DNA from: Pseudonocardia oceani
GTDB taxonomy: Bacteria; Actinomycetota; Actinomycetes; Mycobacteriales; Pseudonocardiaceae
DNA length: 64,000 nt
Assembly (NCBI RefSeq): GCF_019263585.2
Contig: NZ_JADQDF010000001.1
Span: 6,516,501-6,580,500 of the forward strand
Reading direction: 5' to 3'
Below are positions 17,938-26,319 of this stretch, piece after piece. Position 1 is the first letter of the stretch, and each line of letters starts with the position of its first letter. Under the pieces are notes generated by a model. That model had not been told where the DNA came from and ran no database searches. It saw only the letters and a program-made list of their open reading frames with translations. Made by a program: the position numbers and the translations under genes.

Positions 17938-18246
17938 TCACGGCACCCCGAGGAGCCGCAGGCCCGCGGTGGTGGCGGCGGCCAGCACCACGACCAGCAC
18001 GAACGGCACCCGCCGCCACGCCGCGAGCGCCCCGACGGCGACGCCCCCGGTGCGCGCCCAGCCGGCGAAGCCGCCGTCCTGGGTGAGGGCGGCCGTGGCC
18101 AGCAGCGCGACGAGCAGGGCGGTGGCGCCGAGGTCGAGCAGGCGCTCGGTGCGCGGGGACAGCGACATCCGCTCGCGCAGCACGAGCCCGGACAGGCGCA
18201 GCAGGTAGGTGCCCGCGGCGAGGACGAGGACGGCGCACCAGGTCAT
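17938..18246 (-). CDS. azlD: AzlD-family branched-chain amino-acid exporter subunit
   Basis: A 102-residue membrane protein with about four hydrophobic segments and the AzlD-type start MTWCAVLVLAAGTYLLR. AzlD is the small subunit that works with AzlC. The ATG overlaps the azlC stop codon (ATGA). Confidence 0.88.
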   Translation of the reverse strand: MTWCAVLVLAAGTYLLRLSGLVLRERMSLSPRTERLLDLGATALLVALLATAALTQDGGFAGWARTGGVAVGALAAWRRVPFVLVVVLAAATTAGLRLLGVP

Positions 18247-18917
18247 CGGGATCCTCCGGTGGCGGCGGGCGCCTTCCCCGCGGCGGCCAGGCCCAGGAGC
18301 CCGACCAGCACCGGCAGGCCCGGGGGCAGGAACGGCGTGGCGACGAGCGCGACCGCAGCGGCCGTCAGCCCGACCCGGCGCGCGTCGGCCTCGCGCAGCG
18401 CCGGGACCAGCAGCGCGATCAGCGCGGCGGGGAAGGCGGCGTCGATGCCGAACGCGTCGGTGTCGGGCACCGCCGCCCCGGCCAGCACGCCGACCAGCGT
18501 GCCGACGTTCCAGAAGACGAACAGCGCGATCCCGCACATCCAGAACGCGCGGCGGGCGCCGGCGCCGCGGGAGCGGGCGAACGCGACGGACTCGTCGATC
18601 AGCACGTGCGCGCCGAGCAGCCGCGCGGGCCAGGAGGTGCCGACCACCGGGGACATCGCCAGCCCGAACGGCAGGTGCCGGGCGTTGATCAGCAACCCGG
18701 CGACGACCGCGGCCACCGGGCTCCCACCCGCCGCGACCACGCTCACGACCAGGAACTGCGAGCCCCCGGCGAACACGAGCAGCGACATCCCCGACGCCAG
18801 TCCGAGCGGGATCCCCGCCGCGGCGGCGAGCGCGCCGAACGACGCCCCGACCACCCCGACCGCGGAGGCGAGCGCGAGCACGTCGCGCAGACCGTCCGTT
18901 CGATTCAGCGAACGCAT
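18243..18917 (-). CDS. azlC: AzlC-family branched-chain amino-acid exporter
   Basis: About 224 residues, with the AzlC signature around residues 30-70 (GASFGALAAAAGIP, FAGGSQF) and several membrane segments. AzlC with AzlD exports branched-chain amino acids or analogues. ATG 18917 gives the usual family length; longer upstream starts would run through the divergent operator. No Shine-Dalgarno site is seen, so the mRNA may be leaderless. A divergent XRE-cupin regulator starts 53 bp away. Confidence 0.9.
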   Translation of the reverse strand: MRSLNRTDGLRDVLALASAVGVVGASFGALAAAAGIPLGLASGMSLLVFAGGSQFLVVSVVAAGGSPVAAVVAGLLINARHLPFGLAMSPVVGTSWPARLLGAHVLIDESVAFARSRGAGARRAFWMCGIALFVFWNVGTLVGVLAGAAVPDTDAFGIDAAFPAALIALLVPALREADARRVGLTAAAVALVATPFLPPGLPVLVGLLGLAAAGKAPAATGGSR

Positions 18918-18929
18918 GTCGCTTATGCT

Positions 18930-18948
18930 GAACACCCGACCGGTGTTC
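18930..18948. promoter_or_regulatory. Operator-like palindrome between azlC and its divergent regulator
   Basis: GAACACC (18930-18936), a 5-base spacer, then GGTGTTC (18942-18948). It overlaps TTGACG (-35-like, minus strand, 18948-18953) for azlC, and lies just downstream of TATGCT (-10-like, plus strand, 18924-18929) for the regulator. The placement suits repression of both genes by the XRE-cupin protein. Confidence 0.6.
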
Positions 18949-18970
18949 GTCAACCCGAACGTGGAGACCG

Positions 18971-19525
18971 ATGGAACGAACAGCACCTCTCGCCGCCATC
19001 GCCGCCGCCCTCCGCCGCGAGCGCGAGCGGATGGGCCTGTCGCTGACCGAGCTCGCGCGGCGGGCCGGGATCGCGAAGTCGACGCTCTCGCAGCTCGAGT
19101 CGGGCACCGGCAACCCGAGCGTGGAGACGCTGTGGGCGATCGCCGTGGTGCTCGACGTGCCGTTCAGCCGGCTCGTCGACCCGGCCGGGTCGCCGGTCCG
19201 GGTGATCCGCGCGGGCGAGGGCCTCGCCCTCCCGTCCGAGCACGCCCCCTTCACCGGCACCCTCCTCGCCGCCTGTCCGCCCGGGGCGCGGCGCGACCTG
19301 CACGTGATCACGGCGGAGCCCGGTGCGGCGCGGGAGGCGCACGCCCACATCCGGGGGACGACCGAGCACCTGCTCGTCACCGCGGGTCGGTGGCGGGCCG
19401 GGCCGGCGGGTGAGGAGGTGGAGCTGGGGGTGGGTGACTACGCCCGCTTCCCCGGGGACCGGCCGCACGTCTACCAGGCGCTGGTGGCGGGGTCGGGCGC
19501 GGTGCTGGTGATGGAGTACGTGTGA
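18971..19525 (+). CDS. XRE-family regulator with C-terminal cupin domain
   Basis: A 184-residue protein. Residues about 10-65 are a helix-turn-helix of the XRE/Cro type (LSLTELARRAGIAKSTLSQLE). Residues about 80-184 are a cupin (small-molecule sensor) fold, with AHAHIRGTTEHLLVTAG as the probable ligand or metal loop. Proteins of this build often regulate a neighbouring transporter; here azlCD is divergent. GGAG lies 6 bases before the ATG. Confidence 0.88.
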   Translation: MERTAPLAAIAAALRRERERMGLSLTELARRAGIAKSTLSQLESGTGNPSVETLWAIAVVLDVPFSRLVDPAGSPVRVIRAGEGLALPSEHAPFTGTLLAACPPGARRDLHVITAEPGAAREAHAHIRGTTEHLLVTAGRWRAGPAGEEVELGVGDYARFPGDRPHVYQALVAGSGAVLVMEYV

Positions 19526-20090
19526 CGGTGGCTGGCCTTGATCGCGGTCGGTCGCACGCCACGGTTGTTCCCACTGCGCTGAGGTGCGGTGGGTGGCGAT
19601 CACGGCGGCGGTGATCGTCGGAACCGCACAGCCACGGTCGGCCGGACGACCACCACGTCACACTCTCGGCGATCACGCGCCCGGGCACTGCGCCCCGCGG
19701 CAGTGATCGCGTTCCACCGCACACCACGGTCGTCCCCACTGCGCTGGAGTGCGGCCTGCGGTGATCACGTGCCCGGGCACTGCGCCCCTCCGTCCGTGAT
19801 CGCGTTCTACCGCACACCACCGTCGTCCCCACTGCGCTGAGGTGCGGCCGGCGGTGATCATCGCGACGGTGATCACCAGGACCGCACCGCTACGGTCCCT
19901 CGGGCGACAGCCACGTCGCACTCTCGGCGATCACCGCGGATGCCGGCCGTCGCCGCCCAGCCCTGGACGACATCGAGCCCCGATCGCCGGTTCGGGCGGC
20001 GATCGGGGCTGCGCACCGGTTCCGCGCGCCGCCCACCGGTGGGAGTCGTGTGCGGCAGAAGAACCGGCGTCTCGCTGGGGACTGAGGTGG
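19526..20090. repeat. Intergenic composite repeat block (B'-A-B-B-A)
   Basis: No gene recognised. Two tandem copies of a 92-bp unit B lie at 19679-19770 and 19771-19860, with a partial third (B') at 19539-19602. Two copies of a different about 66-bp unit A flank the tandem (19611-19676 and 19870-19934). The units meet at GTGATC/GATCAC motifs. It lies between the convergent regulator and GH16 genes. From 19935 to 20090 I see nothing further. Confidence 0.8.
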
Positions 20091-21442
20091 TCAGCGGCGA
20101 GGTGCGGCGACGGCGTGGCCGACGATGCCGGGGCGGGCGGGGAGGTCGGGGGCGCCCTCGGCGAGGCGGACGCCTTCCGTCATGGCGACGCCCTCGGTGG
20201 CCGCGGGGGCGTCTGCGGCCGGTGCCGGATCGGCGGGTGCCGTCACGTCCGCGGGTGCCGTCGGGTCAGCGGGCGCAGCGGCGCCGGCCTGACGTGCTGC
20301 GTCGGCGGGGGCGGGGGCGGGGGCGGGGGCGGGGGCGGCGATATCAGCCGGTGCGGCCGCGCCGGCGGGAGACGCGTCGGCCGGCGTCGCCGTGTCGGCG
20401 GGAGGGGCAGGGTCGGTCGGGGCGCCCGACTCCGCGGGGGTGCCGGGGTCGGCGGGGGTGGCCGGGAGGGCGTACTGCCGGACCCAGTCGACCTGCATCG
20501 AGGACTCCTGGACCGTCGCGCCTGCGGTGGGGAACCAGTCGAGCTGGACGCACAGGTGCATGGGGCCCGAGGGCAGGAGGGCGGGGTCGTCGAGGCGCCA
20601 CCACTCGGTGCCGTCGACGTAGGTGGTGACCGAGGTGGGGGTCCACTCGACGGCCCAGGTGTGCCACGCGGTGCCGTCGACCGCGACCTCGCCTGCCTCC
20701 GCCGCCGACCCACCGCCGGGGTGGACGAAGGCGTTGGCGGTCTGACGGGTGGGGTCGAGGACCTCGAGGAAGTCGATCTCCTGACCGGCGGCGGCCGGGT
20801 CGTCGGGCCAGAGCAGCAGGACCGGGTTGTACGACGGGTCACCGGCGGGGGTGCGCACCCGCGCCTCCCAGCGGCCGTACTCCTGGCCGGTGCTCCACGC
20901 CATCCCGCCGGTGTTGCCCTCGGCGTCGCCGGTGATCGTGAGGACGCCCTCGGAGACGCTCAGGGCCTCGGCGGTGCGGGTGCCCTGCCCGTCGAAGCCG
21001 GTGCCGGAGTAGACGCGCCAGTCGCCGCCGAGGAGGCCGTCGAACTCGTCGGCCAGCGCGGGACTGCCCCAGCCGAGCGATTCGGCCGCGGTCACGCAGG
21101 CGGCGCCGGCCGGAGCGGCGGGAATTGCCGGAGGGCGGCGGTGTCGGCCGGAGCCTCGTCGGTGGCGCCGTCGGCGGGGGCGCCGTCGGCGGGGGCATCG
21201 TCGGCGGGGGCATCGTCGTCCGAGCCCGAGTCGTCACCCGACTCGTCACCGGAGTCATCCCCCGAGTCCGCGTCGTCCGGGTCCGGCTCGTCCAGCGCCA
21301 GACCCTCCACTCCCCCGCCCACGCACTCCCCCGCCGGAGGAACGGACTGGGCGGCCTGCGCCACCACGGACCCGCTCAGCAGCGCGAGGGCCACCAGGCC
21401 ACCTACCGTCACCTGTCGCCTCATGCGTCTCCCTATCCCCAT
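20091..21442 (-). pseudogene. Secreted GH16-family glycoside hydrolase, frameshifted near its N-terminus
   Basis: The first frame (ATG 21442 to a stop at 21092) encodes a signal peptide (basic start, then VGGLVALALLSGSVVAQA) and an Asp/Ser/Ala-rich linker. The catalytic part continues in another frame (about 21095 to 20091) with ALADEFDG, the GH16 active-site E-x-D-x-x-E as QEIDFLEVL, and a Pro-Ala-Asp-rich tail. The two frames meet at GTGA. Translation as two proteins would leave the enzyme without its signal, so one indel upstream of about 21095 is likely. Predicted substrates are beta-1,3/1,4-glucans. Whether it is a true pseudogene or an assembly error cannot be decided here. Confidence 0.75.
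20303..20340 (+). repeat. GGGGGC tandem tract within the GH16 linker
   Basis: Five GGGGGC-type units encode an Ala-Pro repeat in the opposite strand's protein. The tract can form a G-quadruplex and is prone to slippage. Confidence 0.6.
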
Positions 21443-21554
21443 CTGTCACATCGACGGGGCGGACGTTAGGCGCAGTGCGTGACTCCGGACGGGTGCGTCA
21501 CACCATCGGGCCGGGTCCTCACCCGGTCCGGGGCACGCAGCGTGAGAGAACGGG

Positions 21555-22484
21555 TCACCAGCCGCGGCCGGCGTAGCGCTGCTCGGGCGGGAGCTGGTCG
21601 ATGTTGATGCCGACCATCGCCTCGCCGAGGCCCCGCGAGACCTTCGCGATGACGTCGGGGTCGTCGAAGAACGTGGTGGCCTTGACGATGGCCTCGGCCC
21701 GCTGCGCCGGGTCGCCCGACTTGAAGATGCCCGAGCCGACGAACACGCCCTCGGCGCCGAGCTGCATCATCATCGCGGCGTCGGCGGGGGTGGCGATGCC
21801 GCCCGCGGTGAACAGGACGACGGGCAGCTTGCCGGCCGCCGCGACCTCGCGGACCAGCTCGACCGGCGCGCGCAGCTCCTTGGCCGCGACCCACAGCTCG
21901 GCCTCGTCGAGCGCGGCGAGCTTGCGGATCTCGCCGCGGATCGAACGCATGTGCCGGGTGGCCTCGACGACGTTTCCGGTGCCGGCCTCGCCCTTCGAGC
22001 GGATCATCGCCGCACCCTCGGAGATGCGGCGCAGGGCCTCGCCGAGGTTGGTGGCGCCGCAGACGAAGGGCACCGTGTACGCCCACTTGTCGATGTGGTG
22101 CGCCTCGTCGGCGGGGGTGAGGACCTCGGACTCGTCGACGTAGTCGACGCCGAGCGACTGCAGCACCTGCGCCTCGACGAAGTGCCCGATGCGGGCCTTG
22201 GCCATGACCGGGATCGAGACGGCGTCGACGATGCCCTGGATCATGTCCGGGTCGCTCATGCGGGCGACGCCGCCCTGCGCGCGGATGTCGGCGGGCACGC
22301 GCTCCAGCGCCATGACGGCGACGGCGCCGGCGTCCTCCGCGATCTTCGCCTGCGTGGCGTCGACCACGTCCATGATCACGCCGCCCTTGAGCATCTCGGC
22401 CATCCCGCGCTTGACGCGCGCGGTGCCCAGCTCGGGGGCGCCGGTGCTCGTAGTGGCGGCTGCGGACTGCTCGGGCGACGACAC
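21555..22484 (-). CDS. pdxS: Pyridoxal 5'-phosphate synthase lyase subunit
   Basis: A 309-residue TIM barrel that builds PLP from ribose 5-phosphate, glyceraldehyde 3-phosphate and ammonia from PdxT. Clear family sequence: KRGMAEMLKGGVIMDVV, with the catalytic Lys in the VMAKARIGHF segment and phosphate-binding GGIATPADAA and GVFVGSGIF. GTG 22484 has GAGAGG at 7-base spacing. It is the first gene of the PIM-side block on this strand that is not preceded by pdxT. Confidence 0.97.
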   Translation of the reverse strand: MSSPEQSAAATTSTGAPELGTARVKRGMAEMLKGGVIMDVVDATQAKIAEDAGAVAVMALERVPADIRAQGGVARMSDPDMIQGIVDAVSIPVMAKARIGHFVEAQVLQSLGVDYVDESEVLTPADEAHHIDKWAYTVPFVCGATNLGEALRRISEGAAMIRSKGEAGTGNVVEATRHMRSIRGEIRKLAALDEAELWVAAKELRAPVELVREVAAAGKLPVVLFTAGGIATPADAAMMMQLGAEGVFVGSGIFKSGDPAQRAEAIVKATTFFDDPDVIAKVSRGLGEAMVGINIDQLPPEQRYAGRGW

Positions 22485-22508
22485 GGTGGTACCTCTCGAC
22501 GTGCGGTT

Positions 22509-23030
22509 TCAGGCTGGACGGTGGCTCGATCCTACGTCAGGGCCCGGAGCGGCGCGCCCGGCCGCGGCAGAGGTCACGGCGATGTCGAGGTAGGCCGGCA
22601 GCGGCGCCGTCCCGGCGAGGCGCAGCCAGCGGACGAGCCGGCGGGAGCGCAGGTCGAGGGTGTCGCGCACGGCGTCGTGGTAGACGCTGCGCCCGAGCAC
22701 GACGTACCGCTCGGCCTCGGCGAGCTCGGTGCGCAGGGGCTCGGGGAGGGCCGCGCGGTCGAGCACGGCGAGCCGGCGGCCCAGGTCGTTCTCGACGGCC
22801 TCCCGTTCCGCGTCGACGCCCGACGCGCGGGCCGCGGCGGCCGCGGCCTCCCCCAGCGCGCCGCCCGCGCACACCGCCGCCTCCGCCCGCCTGCGCAGCG
22901 CCGCGTCCAGGCCGGCGCGGGCGGCGTCGACCCGGATGTGCAGGCGGTGCAACCGGCGGACCCGCGCGGCCGCCAGCGCGACGACGCATGCGAGCGCCGC
23001 CAGCACGAGCAGGACCGGGAGCGTGGTCAC
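22509..23030 (-). CDS. LemA-like membrane-anchored protein
   Basis: A 173-residue protein with one N-terminal membrane segment (VLLVLAALACVVALAA) followed by long helices with a LemA-like spacing (RLHIRVDAARAGLDAALRRRAEA). It occupies the slot of mycobacterial Rv2609c between pdxS and pimA. As I recall, Rv2609c also has a MutT/Nudix region, which is not visible here. Function unknown. Confidence 0.7.
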   Translation of the reverse strand: MTTLPVLLVLAALACVVALAAARVRRLHRLHIRVDAARAGLDAALRRRAEAAVCAGGALGEAAAAAARASGVDAEREAVENDLGRRLAVLDRAALPEPLRTELAEAERYVVLGRSVYHDAVRDTLDLRSRRLVRWLRLAGTAPLPAYLDIAVTSAAAGRAAPGPDVGSSHRPA

Positions 23031-23073
23031 GGGACCCCGACACGGTCGCAGCCAGACCCCGACTCGCGGGGGC

Positions 23074-24189
23074 TCATCCCGCCCGCCGCCCCGGGTCGGC
23101 GGCCAGCGCCGCCCGGTACACCCGCACCACGTCGGCCGCGACGACCGCCCAGTCGTAGGCCGCCACCCGCTCCCGCCCGGCGGCCGACAGCGCGGCGCGG
23201 CGGGGGGCGTCGTCGAGCAGGCCGGCCAGGGTGCGGGCCAGCGCCCCGGCGTCGCCGGCCGGGAACAGCACGCCCGCGGGCCCGAGGACGGCGCGGAACG
23301 CGTCGAGGTCGGCGGCGACCACCGGCGCCCCGGCGGCCATCGCCTCGGTGAGCACGATGCCGAAGCTCTCCCCGCCGCGGTGCGGTGCGCACAGCACCCG
23401 CACCGAGCGCAGCGCGGCGGCCTTGACGTCGTCGTCGACGGGGCCGAGCACGTCGAGGCGCCCGGCCCACGGGGCGGCCGCGCGGCGCAGGGCGTCGGGG
23501 TCGCCGCGCCCGACGACGAGCAGCCGCAGGTCGGGGCGGTCGGGGGCGAGCAGGCGGAGGGCGTCGAGCAGCACCGGCATGCCCTTGCGCGGCTCGTCGA
23601 ACCGCCCGACGAACCCGACGACCTCCCCCGCCACCGGCAGCACCGGGCCGTCGGCGAACCGCGCGACGTCGACGCCGTTGGGGATCTCGACCGCGTCGCC
23701 GCCGAGGTGGCGCACCTGCACCGCGCGGGCCGTGGGCGACACGGCGATCCGCGCCGTCACCTTCTCCATCAGCGGCCGCAGCACCCCGCCGAGCGCGCTG
23801 AGGGCGCGGGAGCGGTCGGTGGCGGTGTGGAAGGTGGCGACGATGGGGCCCTGTCCGGCCAGCAGGGTCAGCACCGACAGGCTGACGGTCGTGGGCTCGT
23901 GCAGGTGCAGGACGTCGAACGAGTGCTCCCCCAGCCACCGCCGGACCCGCCCGTAGGACACCGGCCCGAACCGCACACGCGCGACGGACCCGTTGTAGGG
24001 CACCGACACCGCCCGCCCGGCACGGGTGACGAACGGCGGCACCGGCGTGCCCGGCGACGCGGGCGCCAGCACGTCGACCTCGTGGCCCGCGGCGACGAGC
24101 GCGTGCGCGAGGTCCAGGACGTGCGCCTGCACCCCGCCGGCCACGTCGAGCGAGTAGGGGCAGACCATCCCGACCCGGAGCCCGCTCAC
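23074..24189 (-). CDS. pimA: Phosphatidyl-myo-inositol mannosyltransferase
   Basis: A 371-residue GT4 (GT-B fold) enzyme that adds the first mannose to phosphatidylinositol at the inner membrane face. Visible: N-terminal VCPYSLDVAGGVQAHV, the acceptor loop, VGFVGRFDEPRKGMPVLLDA, and the donor-site E-x7-E region HRGGESFGIVLTEAMA. GTG 24189 overlaps the patA stop codon (GTGA). Context (patA, pgsA, HIT gene, thrS) agrees with pimA. Confidence 0.93.
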   Translation of the reverse strand: MSGLRVGMVCPYSLDVAGGVQAHVLDLAHALVAAGHEVDVLAPASPGTPVPPFVTRAGRAVSVPYNGSVARVRFGPVSYGRVRRWLGEHSFDVLHLHEPTTVSLSVLTLLAGQGPIVATFHTATDRSRALSALGGVLRPLMEKVTARIAVSPTARAVQVRHLGGDAVEIPNGVDVARFADGPVLPVAGEVVGFVGRFDEPRKGMPVLLDALRLLAPDRPDLRLLVVGRGDPDALRRAAAPWAGRLDVLGPVDDDVKAAALRSVRVLCAPHRGGESFGIVLTEAMAAGAPVVAADLDAFRAVLGPAGVLFPAGDAGALARTLAGLLDDAPRRAALSAAGRERVAAYDWAVVAADVVRVYRAALAADPGRRAG

Positions 24190-25076
24190 GGCCGGTCCGC
24201 GGTCCAGATCGGTTGCAGCATGTGCCAGTCGGCGGGCACCCGCGCGAGCATCGCCCCCAACGCGTCGGCGACGCCCTGGGTCGCCTTCGCGACGGCCGCG
24301 CGGTCGGGCACGGGCACCGGCGCGGCGAAGTCGAGCGCCCACCCGTCGGGGGTGAACGAGGGCACCGCGGGCAGCAGCAGGGCGCCGGTGGCGGCGGCCA
24401 GGCGCGCCGCGCCCGCGGGCACGCGGGCGGGCTCGCCGCACAGCTCGACGTCGGCGCCGGAGCGGCTCATGTCCAGGTCGGAGACCAGGCAGACGACCCC
24501 GCCGCCGCGCAGCCGCCGGTGCAGCGCACGGTAGGCGTGGGCGCCGTCCTGCGCGGCGACGACCTCGAACCCCAGCGACTCCCGGTACGCCACGAACCGC
24601 CGGTACAGCGACTCCGGCTCCAGCTTCGCCGCGACCGTGGTGAACGCGGGCTCGCGGCCGAGCGCGCGCAGCGTCTCGACGAGCCAGACGCCGGCGGCGT
24701 CCCAGTTGCCGCTGTGGGTCAGCGCGAACACGACCCCGCGCCCGTTCGCCTGGGCCTCGAGGAACGGCCCGGCGCCGCGGACGTGCGGGTCGGTGCGCCG
24801 GTGCAGGTCGGCGAGGTCCATCGCGGGCAGCCGGAAGACCTCGCACCAGTAGCGGGCGTAGCTGCGCATACCGGCCCGGACGAGCGCGTCGAGGTCGGCA
24901 CCGGGGGCGAGGCGGGCGAGGTTGGCGCGCAGCTGCCGGACGCCGGGCCCGTCGCCGCGGACGGCGCGGTCGGCACCGAGCCGGAACAGCCACTGCGCGA
25001 GCGGCCCCGGCACCCGGCGCACGCCCGCCCAGCCGGCGGCGTAGCCGGCGTCGACCAGGCGCGGCCGGACGCTCAC
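24186..25076 (-). CDS. patA: Phosphatidylinositol mannoside acyltransferase
   Basis: A 296-residue protein of the LpxL/HtrB-like acyltransferase family. The catalytic H-x4-D is seen in THSGNWDAAG (about residues 128-137), and further conserved segments include VCLVSDLD. It acylates PIM1/PIM2 on the membrane. GTG start overlaps the pgsA stop (GTGA), and its own stop overlaps pimA, so the three genes are coupled. Confidence 0.92.
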   Translation of the reverse strand: MSVRPRLVDAGYAAGWAGVRRVPGPLAQWLFRLGADRAVRGDGPGVRQLRANLARLAPGADLDALVRAGMRSYARYWCEVFRLPAMDLADLHRRTDPHVRGAGPFLEAQANGRGVVFALTHSGNWDAAGVWLVETLRALGREPAFTTVAAKLEPESLYRRFVAYRESLGFEVVAAQDGAHAYRALHRRLRGGGVVCLVSDLDMSRSGADVELCGEPARVPAGAARLAAATGALLLPAVPSFTPDGWALDFAAPVPVPDRAAVAKATQGVADALGAMLARVPADWHMLQPIWTADRP

Positions 25077-25696
25077 GCCTGCCCGGCCGGGGTGGCCTGC
25101 TGCGCGCTGCGGTGCACCGCGACGATCCGCTGCCCGAACGTCCACAGGGACGCCGCCGCGAGCAGCCACAGGGCCACCGCCAGCGCGTACGGGACGCCGA
25201 GACCCTCCAGTCCGCTGCCGACGAGGCCGAGGATCAGCCGCTCGGGGCGCTCGACGAGCCCGCCGTCGGCCGACAGCCCGGCCCCCTCGGCCCGCGCCTT
25301 GACGTAGGACACCAGCGAGCCCGCGACCAGGCAGATCAGCGCCGCGATCCCGACGAGCCGCTGCTGCCCGGTCCCCAGCGCCCACCAGGCCAGCGCGGCG
25401 AACAGTGCGCCGTCGGCGAGGCGGTCGCACGTGGAGTCGAGCACCGCCCCGAACGGGCTGTTGCGGCCGCGGGCGCGCGCCATCGCGCCGTCGATCATGT
25501 CGAACATCACGAAGAACCAGATGACGAGGGTGCCCACGAACAGTTCGCCGCGCGGCAGGAACCAGAGCGCCGCGGCGACCGTGCCGACCGTCCCGATCAC
25601 GGTGACCGCGTTCGGGGTGACCCCGCGCGCGACCAGCCAGCGTCCGAGGGGCTGGACGACGCGGTTGACGTGCACGCGTGCGAAGACGTTGAGCAT
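25073..25696 (-). CDS. pgsA: Phosphatidylinositol phosphate synthase (CDP-alcohol phosphatidyltransferase)
   Basis: A 207-residue membrane enzyme with about six membrane segments. The CDP-alcohol signature D-x2-D-G-x2-A-R-x8-G-x3-D-x3-D is complete (DMIDGAMARARGRNSPFG followed by AVLDSTCD). In this locus the product is the phosphatidylinositol phosphate needed for PIM synthesis. ATG 25696 has AGGAG at 6-7 bases. Confidence 0.93.
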   Translation of the reverse strand: MLNVFARVHVNRVVQPLGRWLVARGVTPNAVTVIGTVGTVAAALWFLPRGELFVGTLVIWFFVMFDMIDGAMARARGRNSPFGAVLDSTCDRLADGALFAALAWWALGTGQQRLVGIAALICLVAGSLVSYVKARAEGAGLSADGGLVERPERLILGLVGSGLEGLGVPYALAVALWLLAAASLWTFGQRIVAVHRSAQQATPAGQA

Positions 25697-25732
25697 CGTG
25701 CTCCTGCTGCTGGGCCGGGTGGCCCCACCAGA

Positions 25733-26305
25733 CTATCCGCGCGGCTCCCATGCGGAGGCCAGCAGGTCACGGGTCTCGCTCAGCAGCTGCGGGATGACCT
25801 TGGTCTGGCCCACGACGGCGATGAAGTTCGCGTCGCCGCCCCACCGCGGGACGACGTGCTGGTGCAGGTGGTCGGCCAGCGACCCGCCCGCGACGGTGCC
25901 CAGGTTCAGCCCGACGTTGAACGCGTGCGGCGCCGCCACCCGCTTCATCGTGCGCAGCGCCTCCTGCGTGAACGCCATCAGCTCCCCCGACTCCTCGTCG
26001 GTGAGGTCCTCGAGCTCGGCGACGTGCCGGTAGGGCAGCACCATGAGGTGGCCGGGGTTGTAGGGGTGCAGGTTGAGCACGGCGTAGACGTGCTTCCCCC
26101 GCTCGACGACCAGGCCCTCGCTGTCGGACAGCGAGGGGATCCGGCAGAACGGGCAGCCCGTGCCCCCGGCGTCCTTGATGTAGGCCATCCGGTGCGGGGT
26201 CCAGAGGCGGCGGAACCCGTCGGGCGTGCCGATCCCGTCGCGCGCCTCGAGGTCCGGACCGCCCGCCGGGCCGTCGTCCGCCACCCGGTCCGCACCCTCG
26301 CCCAT
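25733..26305 (-). CDS. HIT-family hydrolase/phosphorylase (Ap4A-type)
   Basis: A 190-residue protein with the histidine triad HLHQHVVPRW (about residues 145-154) and an N-terminal CPFC that may bind zinc. The mycobacterial orthologue in the same position (Rv2613c) is an Ap4A phosphorylase. It starts 11 bases after the thrS stop; a TAGGAT -10 hexamer (26314-26319) contains the thrS stop codon. Confidence 0.9.
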   Translation of the reverse strand: MGEGADRVADDGPAGGPDLEARDGIGTPDGFRRLWTPHRMAYIKDAGGTGCPFCRIPSLSDSEGLVVERGKHVYAVLNLHPYNPGHLMVLPYRHVAELEDLTDEESGELMAFTQEALRTMKRVAAPHAFNVGLNLGTVAGGSLADHLHQHVVPRWGGDANFIAVVGQTKVIPQLLSETRDLLASAWEPRG

Positions 26306-26313
26306 GAGGGCCG

Positions 26314-26319
26314 ATCCTA
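26314..26319 (-). promoter_or_regulatory. -10 hexamer overlapping the thrS stop codon
   Basis: TAGGAT on the minus strand, 8 bases before the ATG of the HIT gene. Its first three bases are the TAG stop of thrS. It may give the PIM operon a promoter separate from thrS. Confidence 0.4.

Noticed and set aside
21092..21442. A separate small secreted acidic protein upstream of GH16
   Set aside because: Its linker runs straight to the GH16 domain, and the GH16 frame would lack an export signal without it; one frameshifted gene is the simpler reading.
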